Below are positions 10,644 through 21,175 of a DNA stretch of 64,000 nucleotides, one piece after another (position 1 is the first letter of the stretch; every line of letters starts with the position of its first letter). Where the stretch lies: contig NC_081406.1 in assembly GCF_030272615.1 (NCBI RefSeq), positions 184,985,770-185,049,769 on the forward strand. Direction: 5' to 3'. The notes under the pieces were generated by a model that saw nothing but the letters and a program-made list of their open reading frames with translations, was not told the origin of the DNA and did not search any database. The position numbers were made by a program, and so were the translations under genes. Origin of the DNA: Cryptomeria japonica (lineage: Eukaryota; Streptophyta; Pinopsida; Cupressales; Cupressaceae).

Positions 10644-10989
10644 AACCAAATGATAAGAATGAAATTCAAAAAATACCTTCACAATCTGAAATTTAGGTTT
10701 TGCCAATATCACGCACAATACACCACTTGAGTCACTAGATCACCGCTTAGTGTTCTTCACTGATTGCTTGAAAAATGATTGCAAAATTTTGCACAAGATT
10801 TCTTTAAATGCTAAACAAATCGCTCTAGTTTCTCTTCTCTTGAAAAATCTTCTTCCAAAAACATATAAGTAAAAATGACGACGAAAAACCCTTTTAAACA
10901 AACTCTCACCTACCATAATAAATGCATCACCACTAGGGTACAAACCCTAATTTTTCCTTTTACTGCTTTAAATCTTTTGTCAATTGACA
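10644..10989 (-). other. NA-1 spacer between Gag-like ORF and ORF2
   Basis: The minus strand holds a short open stretch (10740-10943) rich in Phe/Arg/Lys that has no counterpart in NA-2. I think it is an untranslated leader of ORF2 rather than a gene. Confidence 0.4.
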
Positions 10990-12355
10990 GGTAACATATA
11001 TCGATAAAGGTTTTTACCAATATAAATTGAGGGTTCAAAATATTTCACCAATCTATTCCCCCTAAGTTTTTTTGAAGCTCAGTTTGCCAGTTCAGAGACT
11101 TCCACACTAGGTGCAGAAACAATTTCATCCTATGACTCTTTTTCTGATTTCTTTTTCCAAGTTTTATTCATTTCCATTTGAATAGTTCCAACATCAATCT
11201 CCCTTTCTAGAGTGATTGGTAAATCACCCAGTAGGTTCTTTCTTAGTCTGCAAGTTATGGCAGTGTATCCTGGTTTGTTGCAATGATAGCATACCATTCC
11301 AGGTGTTCTCCATATGGTTCGTCATTCATACTTCCATTCTTCCTTCTGCATGTTGCAACAATGTGGCCACTACCACAACAAATCAAACAAGTTTCTCTCC
11401 AACTAGTTTCTGCTTGATAACCAACTAATCGATGGTCATAGGTATTGTACTGGTTGGGATTTTGGTTCATAGAAATTTTTGGGATAACTCCTTGAGTCCT
11501 TGGAAGATATCTCCCAATGTTGTGAAGAACTGACCTGCACTCAAATGCTATATGCCCAAACTTGTTGCATGCATAACAATTTCCATTGAATCTATTAGAT
11601 CTAGGCACACTGTTTTTAAAATAAGGAAAATTGTTGTAGGCCTTGCTTCTGCACACATTGGCAGTATGTCCCTCTTTGAGACAATTAAAGAAAACAAGTT
11701 TAAATTTTTTCTTACCTTTTCCTTTGGATGTCAGTTTCTTCTTTGATGCTTCAGCTTTTGTTGCAAAGGTCTCACCTTCCTCATACCTAGAGAAACCAAG
11801 ACCAGAGGTATCCTTTGTTGGCTTTGTCGATTCTAGCTTTTGCTCTATCTTAGCAGTACTTTGATTAAATTTGGAAAGTATCTCCTTTGACTTAGTAAGT
11901 TCCTTGGAAATAGTAGCACTGGATTCCATCAAGGTTGCATTCTTAGAAATAGCCATGTTCAGTTCACCTTGCATTTCTTCTTTTTCCCTTGTACTCTCCT
12001 AGAGATGAGTGGTAAGGGTACTGATTTCTTGCTTTAGCTTCGAGATCTCATGATCTTTATCTTTTACCAGATCTTCATCTTTCCTTTTGTTCTCAAGCTC
12101 CTGACACATTCTGATAGGCAGTCCTTCCAACTCCCTTCTTAGATTGGCTTTAGATTCATTCAGTTTTTCAACTTCTTCAACTAGGGCATCCATGTCTGCT
12201 TCATCAGAAGAGCTATTTTTAGTAAGTTCTGTCATTTTTTCAACATGTTCTCTTCTCTTCACCAAAGAGGCTTTATACTTGACTTTGAGTTCATAATAGG
12301 CTCTCTTAGTCCAAGTGAGATGATGAGTAAATTCCCTCACACTGTATTCCCCCAT
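10990..12355 (-). pseudogene. NA-1 Gag-like protein: coiled coil plus four CCHC knuckles
   Basis: The start is the ATG at 12355-12353, 37 bases after the primer site. The first 230 residues are a long coiled coil (LVEEVEKLNESKANLRRELEG, KDHEISKLKQEISTL). A linker with GLGFSRYEEGETF follows; NA-2 has GLGFEAGESF there. Four knuckles come next: one with its first Cys replaced by Phe (FNCLKEGHTANVC), two intact (CYACNKFGHIAFEC, CLICCGSGHIVATC) and one with His to Tyr (CYHCNKPGYTAITC). A TAG near 12000 and a frame change near 11290 break the frame. The role by family is RNA packaging in virus-like particles. Confidence 0.7.
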
Positions 12356-12390
12356 ATCTCCTTCCAAGTGGTTAGACTTATAGAAAGGTT

Positions 12391-12404
12391 GGCTCTGATA
12401 CCAA
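12391..12404 (-). promoter_or_regulatory. NA-1 primer binding site (initiator Met tRNA)
   Basis: On the minus strand TTGGTATCAGAGCC lies one base after the ...TTTATCA end of the 5' LTR. It is the usual plant copia primer site complementary to initiator tRNA-Met. Confidence 0.85.
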
Positions 12405-12405
12405 T

Positions 12406-13539
12406 TGATAAATACTAAGAGAGGAGGTGAATTAGTATGCCAAAAATTAGTGTAAGAAAACTCTTAAATAGTTTAGCAGATAACCAGTGAAGCAAATTCA
12501 CTAATAAACCGGTTAAGATAAAAGCAAACCAAATATCAAACAAAGCATTCACCCACAAAAGAACAATCACAATAACACAAGATATTTGACGTGGAAACCC
12601 AAATGGGAAAAACCATGGTGGGTAGAAACTCACAAGTAACTATCTACATAATAGTAACCAGACCAGTTAAGTTTATACAATGTTCTTCACCAGAACAGAT
12701 CCTGTTAGGAATCTAGATCTCTGTTAGGAGATAAGTTTTTTTAAAGACTACCTGTTACAGGATTTAAGATCCATAGTTGTGAACCACATTGTTAGAGGAT
12801 TTACAAAGGCTTTGCTAAGCCTACCTGGTTAAGGGCTTCAGACTTGTCAAATATGTGAGTAATCAACAAGTGAATGATCTAGATAATAGCATAGTATGCT
12901 TAATTAGATTCTTGACAACTCCTTGTTAATACATTTTAGCATTAATTCAGTCTTCGATATCTACACACTCTATCTCTTCACATAGACCTAACCTTCTCTT
13001 CAATGATCGCACATAATAACCTTTCCTTCTCTATATCACATAAAAAACCTAGACATGATGTCCTTACAAAGGAATCTAATTTTATGTCGATCCAATAAGA
13101 TTAGACTACAAGTTCCTAGGTACAATGCTAACAAGACACAAAAACACCGCCAAAGTGTCGGTGGATGATAACTCATCACACATTGCAATAATACTGGTTG
13201 GTAACTCATCATAGATATATATTGATTAATACAATATACCAATTACTGGTTGTCAAAAATGAAGACTGGAATATCAAAGTGTTCTGATAAAAAATTGACT
13301 ACCGCTCGGGTCCTTCGTTCTACTTGAGATCCTCATATCGCTTGGGGTCTTCATACTGCTTGTGGTCTTCAGTCAATCTATGACTGGTAAACCATCTTCT
13401 GCAAAATACTGATAATCTAAAGACTACACATTCAATGACATACAATATCAGTTGTAACAACTATCGGTTGAGCATAACTCATACATCAAGTAAGTGTGTG
13501 TCCATCAATGAAAATCAAAACATCATCAAAATATCAACA
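12406..13539 (-). repeat. NA-1 5' LTR
   Basis: 1134 bp, direct repeat of 6084-7250. On the minus strand it begins TGTTGATATTTTGATG and ends TTTATCA next to the primer site. It holds the same 18-bp array at 13300-13371 with C/T changes relative to the other LTR. Confidence 0.85.
13300..13371. repeat. Four tandem 18-bp units inside the NA-1 5' LTR
   Basis: Same array as 7011-7082. Differences between the arrays are nearly all transitions (for example TACCGCTT versus TACTGCTT). Confidence 0.75.
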
Positions 13540-13544
13540 CATAT
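13540..13544. repeat. Target-site duplication CATAT (right) of NA-1
   Basis: Identical to 6079-6083. Confidence 0.85.
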
Positions 13545-14280
13545 GCACCCCCTTTCTCGGAATGACTCCTTGAGATTCATTGAAAAGGCAATGTAGTGGA
13601 AAAACAAGGAGAGTTCAAAACTCACTTGAAAACCCTTATGTGTAGAATTTGGTCCAAACCTTGGACACAATTACCCATTTTTCAAATTCCTTTTAGCAAA
13701 ATCTTATGTCAAAATCCGACTATCACAGAAGCCCAAAAAGAAAAATTGCGCATCAAGAAAATAGATAGCTATTTTCCATTTGAAGAACTCACTAAGGATT
13801 CTATATCCATCGGATTGGGGATCAATGTCCGCATGTTTGAAAATCTCTCTAAACCTATTGAATTTGGTAAGTGCCTAGGATGTCAAATGGTCGCCAAGGA
13901 TCCTTGCATTTTTCTTGAGCCAGATACAAAAAGGCATTGAGGAAGAATATCTTAGACCATTGATGAAGGAGATGAAAATAGACCTAGACATTAACTCCTA
14001 TAAAACTTCTTCCCTGTCAAGAAATTCTCTAACCCAGGGATCACCCTCCAACTGGTTATACTTTGATATTTTTTGGTTCAAATCCTCCCATGTGAAGAAA
14101 CTTGGTTGGGTGACAAAGCCAAGACTAAATTTTGTAAAGTCAACTAACCAAGAGATGTCCATGATAAAAGTTACAAACTTGGAAATCACCCAAGATGGAG
14201 GATGAAATTGGTTTGCTTCTAGCCATTCTGCACCAATAATTTCAATGATTTCCTTCTCCACCTTCGAGCATGGATGATAA
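13545..14280 (+). pseudogene. Unrecognised coding remnant, 3' of the NA-1 insertion
   Basis: The plus strand has two overlapping open segments in different frames (13596-13940 and 13915-14205) that read as one protein with a frameshift. Visible blocks are KIDSYFPFEELTKDSISIGLG, CLGCQMVAKDPCIFLEPD and KKLGWVTKPRLNFVKSTNQEM. Composition looks like genuine protein. I do not recognise it. Together with 5911-6083 it is the locus into which NA-1 jumped. The minus-strand open frame over 13998-14261 is probably a shadow of it. Confidence 0.4.
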
Positions 14281-14769
14281 AAAGGGATTGTAGATTAATT
14301 TGGTTCACACCTTGTGGGAAAAACACATGGAAACTACCATGAAACACAATTTTTATTTCCATGGAATGAACAAGCTACCAGAAATGGAAAGCAGAGGCAA
14401 CAAAGTGAAGAAGGTATGAGAAATTGCAGCAATATAAAAGGCTAGTTTGGGCACATGTGAGATAACTAATGTCTTGGAATACACAAAATATAGCTTGACA
14501 AAGGACTCCTTGGTAGAAGTGGCAAACAAAATGTGGTAACAATTTGTACTCTAGACCAGGAAAACATACTCCCTTGAGGTTATCTAAAACTATGTGGAGA
14601 TAGAATCCATAATGACCAGCATGAGCAAAGGGCAAACTAACCTTATGTGAAATAATTATGAAGTGATAAACTCATAATTATGATGTGTTAAGCTCAATAA
14701 AGTGAGCTCCATGGAAGCCAGCTACAAAATGAACATAACACATTAAGCATTAATAGATGACCAAAATGT
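14281..14769. other. Non-coding or unrecognised sequence between two interrupted loci
   Basis: A minus-strand open frame (14375-14635) is rich in Cys, Phe and Leu without a motif. I see no element end with certainty. The 3' end of the minus-strand LINE probably lies at the right edge. Confidence 0.4.
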
Positions 14770-14910
14770 TTAAACATTATTTTGATCTTCCTCCAACTTG
14801 GCTAGTGATTTGAGCCCTTGAATATTATGTAGCTCATTTTGAGATAAGTTTTTTCTCCATGACGGAGGAGGCATCCCTAATTTTCCAGAAAATCTGTAAG
14901 AGCATTTTCC
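14770..14910 (-). mobile_element. LINE-M fragment 1: end of RNase H and 3' tail (minus strand)
   Basis: Reading leftwards from 14910 the minus strand gives GNALTDFLEN-x-GC, the closing motif of LINE RNase H. The preceding half of that motif (YTFTHFYRE) ends at 22887, on the other side of Copia-1. So Copia-1 split this LINE inside RNase H. The tail GATCAAAATAAT near 14775 may be its 3' end; this boundary is uncertain. Confidence 0.6.
14906..14910. repeat. Candidate target-site duplication TTTCC (left) of Copia-1
   Basis: TTTCC lies directly before the LTR; TTGCC follows the right LTR at 22887-22891. There is one mismatch. Confidence 0.5.
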
Positions 14911-16566
14911 TATTGGCATTTGGCATAACTGATATAGATGCAGGTGATGCAGTTGAAGTTGGATGACTGCATCGGTAAAGGATAGAAGTCTATTTGTGAT
15001 GAAGAGATTGAGATTCTATGAATAGATGACATGATCAGTTATTTGTGTTGTCATTGATGGCAACTAATGTCAAATGATACTCCTCATGTCTTGTTTTTTC
15101 ATCTAAGTGTTTTGGTTTACCATAAGACGTGTTTTGCTGAAAGATGGAATTTACCGACAGAGAGCTAAATTTTGTGAAATAGGACTTTAATCAGTAGAGC
15201 ATAGATGTTTTGATTTGATCTGATGATCAGAGATGATTGGTGATTTGTGGTTTAGATGGTGAACTTGTATCATGGAAAGGTATATGTCATTGGAACCGAA
15301 ACTTGTGAATATTAACGGAAGGTGTGTTTCAAATTTCTAATGAAGTTTTGCTAAGGTTTTAGTAGGGTTTAAGACCAGTGAAGAAATCATCAAACTAATA
15401 ATGATTTATGTTATGATGGTGATCGATGGCGAGTCTAAATAAAGTTGGTAACATGTTACAACTCACATGAAAGATTTAATTATTATTTTGGGATGAATCA
15501 AGGAAGAATTTCTTGGGAATCAATGAAATGATTAGTAGAGTGTTTTGAGGGTTTAACTTTGGTACAGATCGGATTTTAGTGATGGGTTATGATCAACCAA
15601 CAGTTGATATTTCATTGTAATTTTTTGTAATGATCTGTTATGATTTGAATTGTAAATTCAAGGTGTAATTAGGGTTTTGTGGCGGACCTAGTTGAGATGG
15701 CTATTTAGGATGACACAGTTGATGTTTATTGTATCAATGGTCTTATAGAATGTGTTAAGTCATCCAAGAGAAGTGTGAGATCTTCTTGAGAGTTGCATAG
15801 TGTTGTGTATAACTGGATCTAATCAAGCAAGTAGAGAAATGCAAGTAACAAATCATTCTTTCACTGTTGTTCCCTAGCTGTTGCAATGAGTTAAATAACT
15901 TAACTAGGTAGGTCCTAAGAGGCCTTAAACATTGAAGTGCCCTAACAGGGAAGCTTTCAAAACAATGTTAAATCCTCTCATGAGGTTTATCCTAATAGAT
16001 CATTAATCTCCTAACAAGGTCTTCTCCTAACCGGGCGTATTGTAAGCTCCTAACAGGACATATTTCAAAAGAGTACAAATATTTATGGGTGCCAACTCCC
16101 ACCGTGGCTTTTCCTTATTTGGGTTTACACATAAAAAACTTATGGTGTTCATGTGTGGAATTGTTTTCATGTGATGTTCTTGTTTATATTTTATTTCATG
16201 CATTATTTCTAAGATACCGGTTATGATGTTTTATAAGAAGTTTATCAGAGGTTATCGGTACTGATAATAAGTTGTTTGAGAAAGTATTTGATCTTATTGA
16301 TAAGGTTAATGAGTTGGTATATTATCAAGTTTATATGATTGCTTTGTGGTGAAAGTATTGATGGATATGGTAAATGATTTGATTAATGTGTTAACAAAAT
16401 CTGATAAAGAGGTTGTTAGATCTGATTACAGAAGTTGAGACATTTTGTTAAATGGTTTCAAATCTGATATAAGAACTTGATTTTGGGTTTCAAGTTTAAA
16501 TTGGTCTTAATACTGATTCACTCCCCCCCCCCTCTTGATATTAACTGGATCCTCATAGGATTAACA
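14911..16566 (+). repeat. Copia-1 5' LTR
   Basis: 1656 bp, starting TATTGG (canonical TGTTGG with G to A) and ending GGATTAACA. It contains a series of CCT-N3-AGG near-palindromes (CCTAACAGG, CCTAATAGA, CCTAACCGG) around 15910-16060. It also has the GTGGCTTTTCC...GGGTTT signature at 16093-16126 and a C-run at 16522-16532 near the end. Confidence 0.9.
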
Positions 16567-16567
16567 A

Positions 16568-16580
16568 TTGGTATCAAAGC
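16568..16580 (+). promoter_or_regulatory. Copia-1 primer binding site
   Basis: TTGGTATCAAAGC follows the LTR end by one base. It matches the Met-tRNA site with one G to A change from TGGTATCAGAGC. Confidence 0.85.
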
Positions 16581-16640
16581 TTTGGTCCTCTGTGTGTAGA
16601 AAGTCTAACCGCTTGAGGAAAAGATTATGAGAAAGTCAAG

Positions 16641-17620
16641 ATGATGAAGAAAGAGGGTCCTAAGTTCAACAAGGATAACTACAAGATCGTGAAAGACAAA
16701 ATGAAGATCTACATCAAAGGTCTTGGTGCACAATATTGGAAGAAATTTGAAACAACATATGTTGCTCCTACCACTACTCTCTTGAAACCACATGAACTCA
16801 GAGAGAAACAAGATAACATGCAATCCATAGAAGCTATTCTAAGAACTTTATCTAATTCAGAATATATTGATGTTCAAGGATTGGAAACTGCATGTGATTT
16901 TGTGAAAAGTTAGAGACAATCTATCGAGGAGATGATATTGTTTAAAGAGCCAAAGAGGAAATCTTGAGAGGAAAGTTTATATGACATGAGAATGCTCGAA
17001 GGAGAGAATATTGCACAGTATGGTCAAAGAATCAAAGAAGTTGTTGGTGGCATAAAGAGTGCAAGAGGTAAAATAAAAGATGATACAATAGTAAGTAAAA
17101 TGATCAGAACTCTTCAACCTTAGTATTCTATAAGAGTGTTGGAAATCCAAGAACTTGGATTTATTTCAAAGAATAAGGCAATTGTTGATTCATTGATGGG
17201 TAAGCTTACAGCTTTTGAGTTAAATAGTTTTGACAATAGTGTGACAAAATCTACTGAATATGCCTTTAAGCTTTTGTTACGAGTTCATCTGCTAGAAAAG
17301 GAAAAGATATATGTCAAAATCATGAGTGCAGGACAAGTCATGGAAGTAACCAAGGAAATGAAGACAATGAAGATCAAGTGATGGAACTTGAGGCACTATT
17401 AGAAAAGAGATTTCCAAGAGGCACTAGTAAGTCTAAAGGAAAGCTACCTTTGAAGTGTTTCTCTTGTAGTAAAATTGGTCATATTTTTGCTAACTTCCCT
17501 AACACTGATAAGAAAGAGAAGTTTAGAAGATTCAAAGCAAAGGGAAAGAAACATTGTTATGTTGTAGTAGATGAAGGTGTGACCTATGAGGAGTCGGAAG
17601 AAGAAGATGAGAATGAATAA
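16641..17620 (+). pseudogene. Copia-1 gag
   Basis: Gag of the copia type with an N-terminal capsid-like region (FNKDNYKIVKDKMKIYIKGLG) and a following helical region (LYDMRMLEGENIAQYGQRIKE). A basic linker leads to a zinc knuckle, CFSCSKIGHIFANF, whose last Cys is Phe. Frames change at 16911 (TAG), near 17120 and at 17380. The knuckle would not bind zinc normally. The acidic end EESEEEDENE is usual before protease. Confidence 0.8.
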
Positions 17621-18060
17621 AATGTGTTTGTATCCGTGAAGGATGGACTATCTAATGAAAAGGCACTAGTATCTCATATGGAGATTAGAGATGAATGGAT
17701 TATAGACAATGTTTGCTCACACCACATGACCTGAGATAAAAGTAAGTTCATAACCCTTAATTAATTTGATGGAGATGTTGTTAGATTTTAAAACAACTCT
17801 CCTTGCATGGTGAAAGGTAAAGGTTCAATTTCTCTAAATGAGAAGAGTAATGCTGATGATGTGTTTTGGGTTGATGGTCTTAAGCATAATCTTTTAAGTG
17901 TTGGTTAGCTCAATGATAAAGGTTATTTTCTTGAGCTTAAGAGTGGAGTCTGCAAAACTCTTGGAGGTAATGGTGAATTGATTGCTACTGGGAAGAAAAC
18001 TAGAGGTAACTTATTCCATTTGAATAGTAATATTAATAATTGTCTATTTGCAAGAATGAA
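17621..18060 (+). pseudogene. Copia-1 protease, active site lost
   Basis: The family motif WIIDSGCSHHMT reads WIIDNVCSHHMT here, so the catalytic D-S-G is D-N-V (near 17704-17712). A TGA follows two codons later. Downstream the GKGSISLN and LKHNLLSVG segments of copia protease are still visible. The enzyme would normally cut the polyprotein. Confidence 0.75.
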
Positions 18061-18830
18061 AGATAGTTGGTTGTGGCATAAAAGATGTTGTCATGTTAAT
18101 GTTTATAATTTGGTTAAGATAAGAAAGTCAAGTGTTGTAAGAGGATTACCCTAACTTGTCAAACTGGATAGTGTGATATGAAAAGATTGTCAAATCGGTA
18201 AGATGACCTCTATTTCTTTCAAGAGAAAGAATTGTATTTCTGAGAATGTTTTAGGTTTGGTACATACTAATCTATGTGTCCCTATGAGAACAAAGAGTTA
18301 TTGTGATTATAGGTATTTCATGATCTTCACCGGTGACTATTCTAAAATGGTGTGGGTGAAATTTTTCAGAGAGAAATCAGAAGTATTTAATAAATTTAAA
18401 TCATTTAAATCTTTGGTTGAGAAGGAAACCCAATAAGAACTTGAAGTGTTTAAGATCATACAGAGGAGGGGAATTCACATCTGATGAATTTGTTAAGTAT
18501 TATGATGAACAGGGTATAGAGAGACATATGTCTGCTCCAAGGACACCACAACACAATGGCATAGCAGAAAGGATGAACAGAACAATAGGTGAACGTGCAA
18601 GAACCATATTATTGCATGGTAATGTATCCAAATTGTTTTGGAGAGAAGCAGCCAGTACTATTGTATACACTCTAAACTGGGTACTGGTAAAAAGAGGTAA
18701 AAATAAGACATCCTATGAGCTATGGTATGGAAAAACCCCTTGTTTAAGTTATTTTAAAATATTTGGAAGTCAATGTTTTATTAAGAGAGATAACTACACT
18801 GAGAAATTTGATGCAAAATTTGATTAGGGA
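18061..18830 (+). pseudogene. Copia-1 integrase, two of three catalytic acids lost
   Basis: The N-terminal zinc region is WLWHKRCCHVN ... stop-KDCQIGK, with a Cys replaced by TGA. The core has HTNLCVP where the family has HTDLCGP (18269-18271, Asp to Asn), and RSYRGGEF where it has RSDRGGEF (18459-18461, Asp to Tyr). The Glu in GIAERMNRT is kept (18567-18569). The main open segments are 18203-18436 and 18417-18827. Strand transfer would not be possible. Confidence 0.8.
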
Positions 18831-19189
18831 TTTTTTCTTGGTTACTCTTCTAAGAGTAAAGCATATGAATGTTACAATAAGAGAACTACAAAAATTGTTG
18901 AAAGTGCTAATATAAAAGTTGATGATATATCTAATAAGTCTAAAGGTACAAGCACATCGGAACCTGTAATGGATGATAATGAGAAAAAGTTTGTGATCAT
19001 TGAACTAGAAGAAAAAACTAATGAAGAATCAGCAAATGCAAAATTGGATGATCAATTGGTAAGCAATGACAGTGATGAAGAAGATGAAGAACCTGATGAA
19101 GAAGATGCAGAACTGGCATAGGCAATACCTATATTTGTCAGATTGAACCATTCACAAGAGTAGATAATTGGTGATAAGAATGTAGGTGT

Positions 19190-20002
19190 GCAAACTAGGA
19201 GAAAGATCCGAGAGAACTCATGTTTGATATGGAGGAAGCACTAAAGGATGATGATTGGGTGAATGAAATGAACGAAGAATTAGATCAAATTTAGAAGAAC
19301 TAGACATGGTCACTTGTTCCTAGACTAGAGGATAAGAATTTAATTGGAACAAAATGGGTCTTTAAGAATAAATTAGATGAAGAAGGAAAGATTGTAAGAA
19401 ACAAGGCAAGGTTAGTCTGCAAAGGGTATGCTCAAGAGGAAGGTGAGGATTATGGTAAAACATTTGCACCTGTTGTTAGATTAGAAGGAGTAAGGATGTT
19501 GTTAGCATTTGCTACATATAAGGGATTCAAAGTTTACCAAATGGATGTCAAGTTAGCCTTTCTAAATGGGATTCTAGAAGAAGAAGTATACATTGAACAA
19601 CCGGATGGATTTTCCTTGCCCGATGATAAAGACACGGTGTGTAAATTACACAAAGCACTATACGGTCTTAAGCAGGCACCGAGGGCATGGTATGAGAGAT
19701 TACATGCACATTTGATCAAAATTGGATTCCAACGTACCAGTGAGGATAGAAACATTTATTTTAAGACTGATGGAGACAAGATGTTGATAGCAGAAGTATT
19801 TGTTCATGACATAATTTATGGTGGAAATGATGATATGTGTATGGACTTTGATAATATAATGAAAAAGCAATTTGAAATGTCTCTAATTAGTGAAATTAAT
19901 TTCTTTATTGGCTTACAGGTTCAACAACTAGATGGTGGTATATGTATTTGTCAAATGAAGTATATCAAAGAGGTGTTGAAGACTTTTGGCATGGAAGATT
20001 GA
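19190..20002 (+). pseudogene. Copia-1 reverse transcriptase, YVDD box altered
   Basis: Copia RT blocks are clear: GTKWVFKNKLDEEGKIVR, KARLVCKGYAQEEGEDY, YQMDVKLAFLNG, KLHKALYGLKQAPRAWYE. The catalytic box is FVHD instead of FVDD (His codon at 19805-19807), so the first of the two Asp is gone. Two TAG stops lie upstream near 19290-19300. The open part is 19496-20002. Confidence 0.85.
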
Positions 20003-20020
20003 AAACCGGTAGGAACACTG

Positions 20021-20748
20021 ATGGTTATAGGTTGCAAGTTGTCAAAGGAAGATGATTCCCCTAATGTTAGTGAAAAAGAGTACAAATCTATGATTAGAAA
20101 GCTACACTATGCTAGCCATAGCAGACCAGACATTGTTCATGCTATTGGATTAGTGGGTAGATTTCAAAAAGAGCCTAAAGAGAGTCACATGGTGGCTGTG
20201 AAGAGGATTTTTTTGTATCTGAAAGGAACTGTAGACTATGGTTTATGGTAATCCTATAAAGGATATTTTACTTTGGATGTCTTTACCAATGTTGATTGGG
20301 AAGGTAATGTGGATGATTAGAAAAGCACAATCGGTGGAGCTTTTCTACTTGGAGGAAGATTAGTGGCATAGACGGGAAAGAAAAATGTGTTTCTCAATCT
20401 ACAACTGAAATAAAGTATGTAGCCACATCCATGAATTGCATGTGGGAAATATGGATGAGACATGTTCTAGAAGGATTCAAGATAGATATGTCAAAACTAG
20501 TGACTATCTATTGTGATAATACAAGTGCAATAAACATTTCTAAGAATCCTGTACTTCATTCTAGAACCAAGCACATTGAATTCAAGTATCACTTCGTAAG
20601 GGAAAGAGTTCAAGAAAAGGAGGTGAAGATGGAATTTGTGAAGAGTAAAGATCAATTAGTTGATATCTTTGCTAAGCCCTTACCAAAGGTGACCTTTGAG
20701 TTTCTTAGAGGTAAACTAGGGGTTAGACCCCTACACCGAAAGAGTTAG
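20021..20748 (+). pseudogene. Copia-1 connection and RNase H domain
   Basis: SRPDIVHAIGLVGRF and the RNase H segments (SMNCMWEIWMRHVLEG, IYCDNTSAINISKNPVLHSRTKHIE, DQLVDIFAKPLP) are standard for copia. There is a stop at 20249 and a frameshift between about 20340 and 20440. At 20413-20415 a Lys replaces the Glu of the conserved STAEAEY block. The polyprotein ends at 20746-20748. Confidence 0.8.
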
Positions 20749-21175
20749 AATGATGGAAATCCATCAATCTTGTGGATTTCATGTTTATTATTACTAAGGA
20801 TTGATGAAGGTGTAGGCTACTCCTTTGAGGGAGCAAGTTTGATGTAAAATTCTGATTTAATGCTTTGTTATATATTTTTTGATTTGAGTACCAGAGATGA
20901 TGGAATGGGCAGCAGTAGAATTGAAGACAAGTGATGCATTTACATCTTTGGCATTGTTGTCAAAGGGTGAGAAGAAAAGAATAGAAATAAGTTATGGAAG
21001 ATATGGGAGAAGTTTAAGATCAAAAGATCAGACTGAGAGAAGCAATTGTTAAGGGGGAGATGACAAAAGAAGGAGAATTGACAGATGATGTGATATTAGC
21101 AAGCTATTTGCAGATGATGATGGTACACTGATTGGATATCTGATTAGTGTTGCCATCAATGCCAAAGGGGGAGAT
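20749..21175 (+). other. Copia-1 3' untranslated region with two purine tracts
   Basis: No coding pattern. A decayed purine tract CAAAGGGTGAG is at 20961-20971, and the true polypurine tract AAAGGGGGAGA is at 21164-21174, just before the LTR. The context TGCCATCAATGCCAAAGGGG of the true tract is the same as in NA-2. Confidence 0.7.

Larger units (their letters stand above)
6084..13539 (-). mobile_element. NA-1: complete pol-less LTR retrotransposon
   Basis: This 7456-bp element lies on the minus strand. Its LTRs are 12406-13539 (5') and 6084-7250 (3'), with exact CATAT duplications outside. Its initiator-Met-tRNA primer site is at 12391-12404 and its purine tract is at 7251-7260. Inside, in reading order, are a coiled-coil and zinc-knuckle Gag-like protein (12355-about 10990) and a long ORF2 (10643-about 7400). 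I find no protease, reverse transcriptase, RNase H or integrase motif in any frame, so mobility must have depended on another element. The layout matches NA-2 at 50834-57602. Confidence 0.85.

Noticed and set aside
13998-14261. Minus-strand open frame of 87 codons
   Set aside because: It overlaps the plus-strand coding remnant, whose blocks look more protein-like and continue the interrupted frame.
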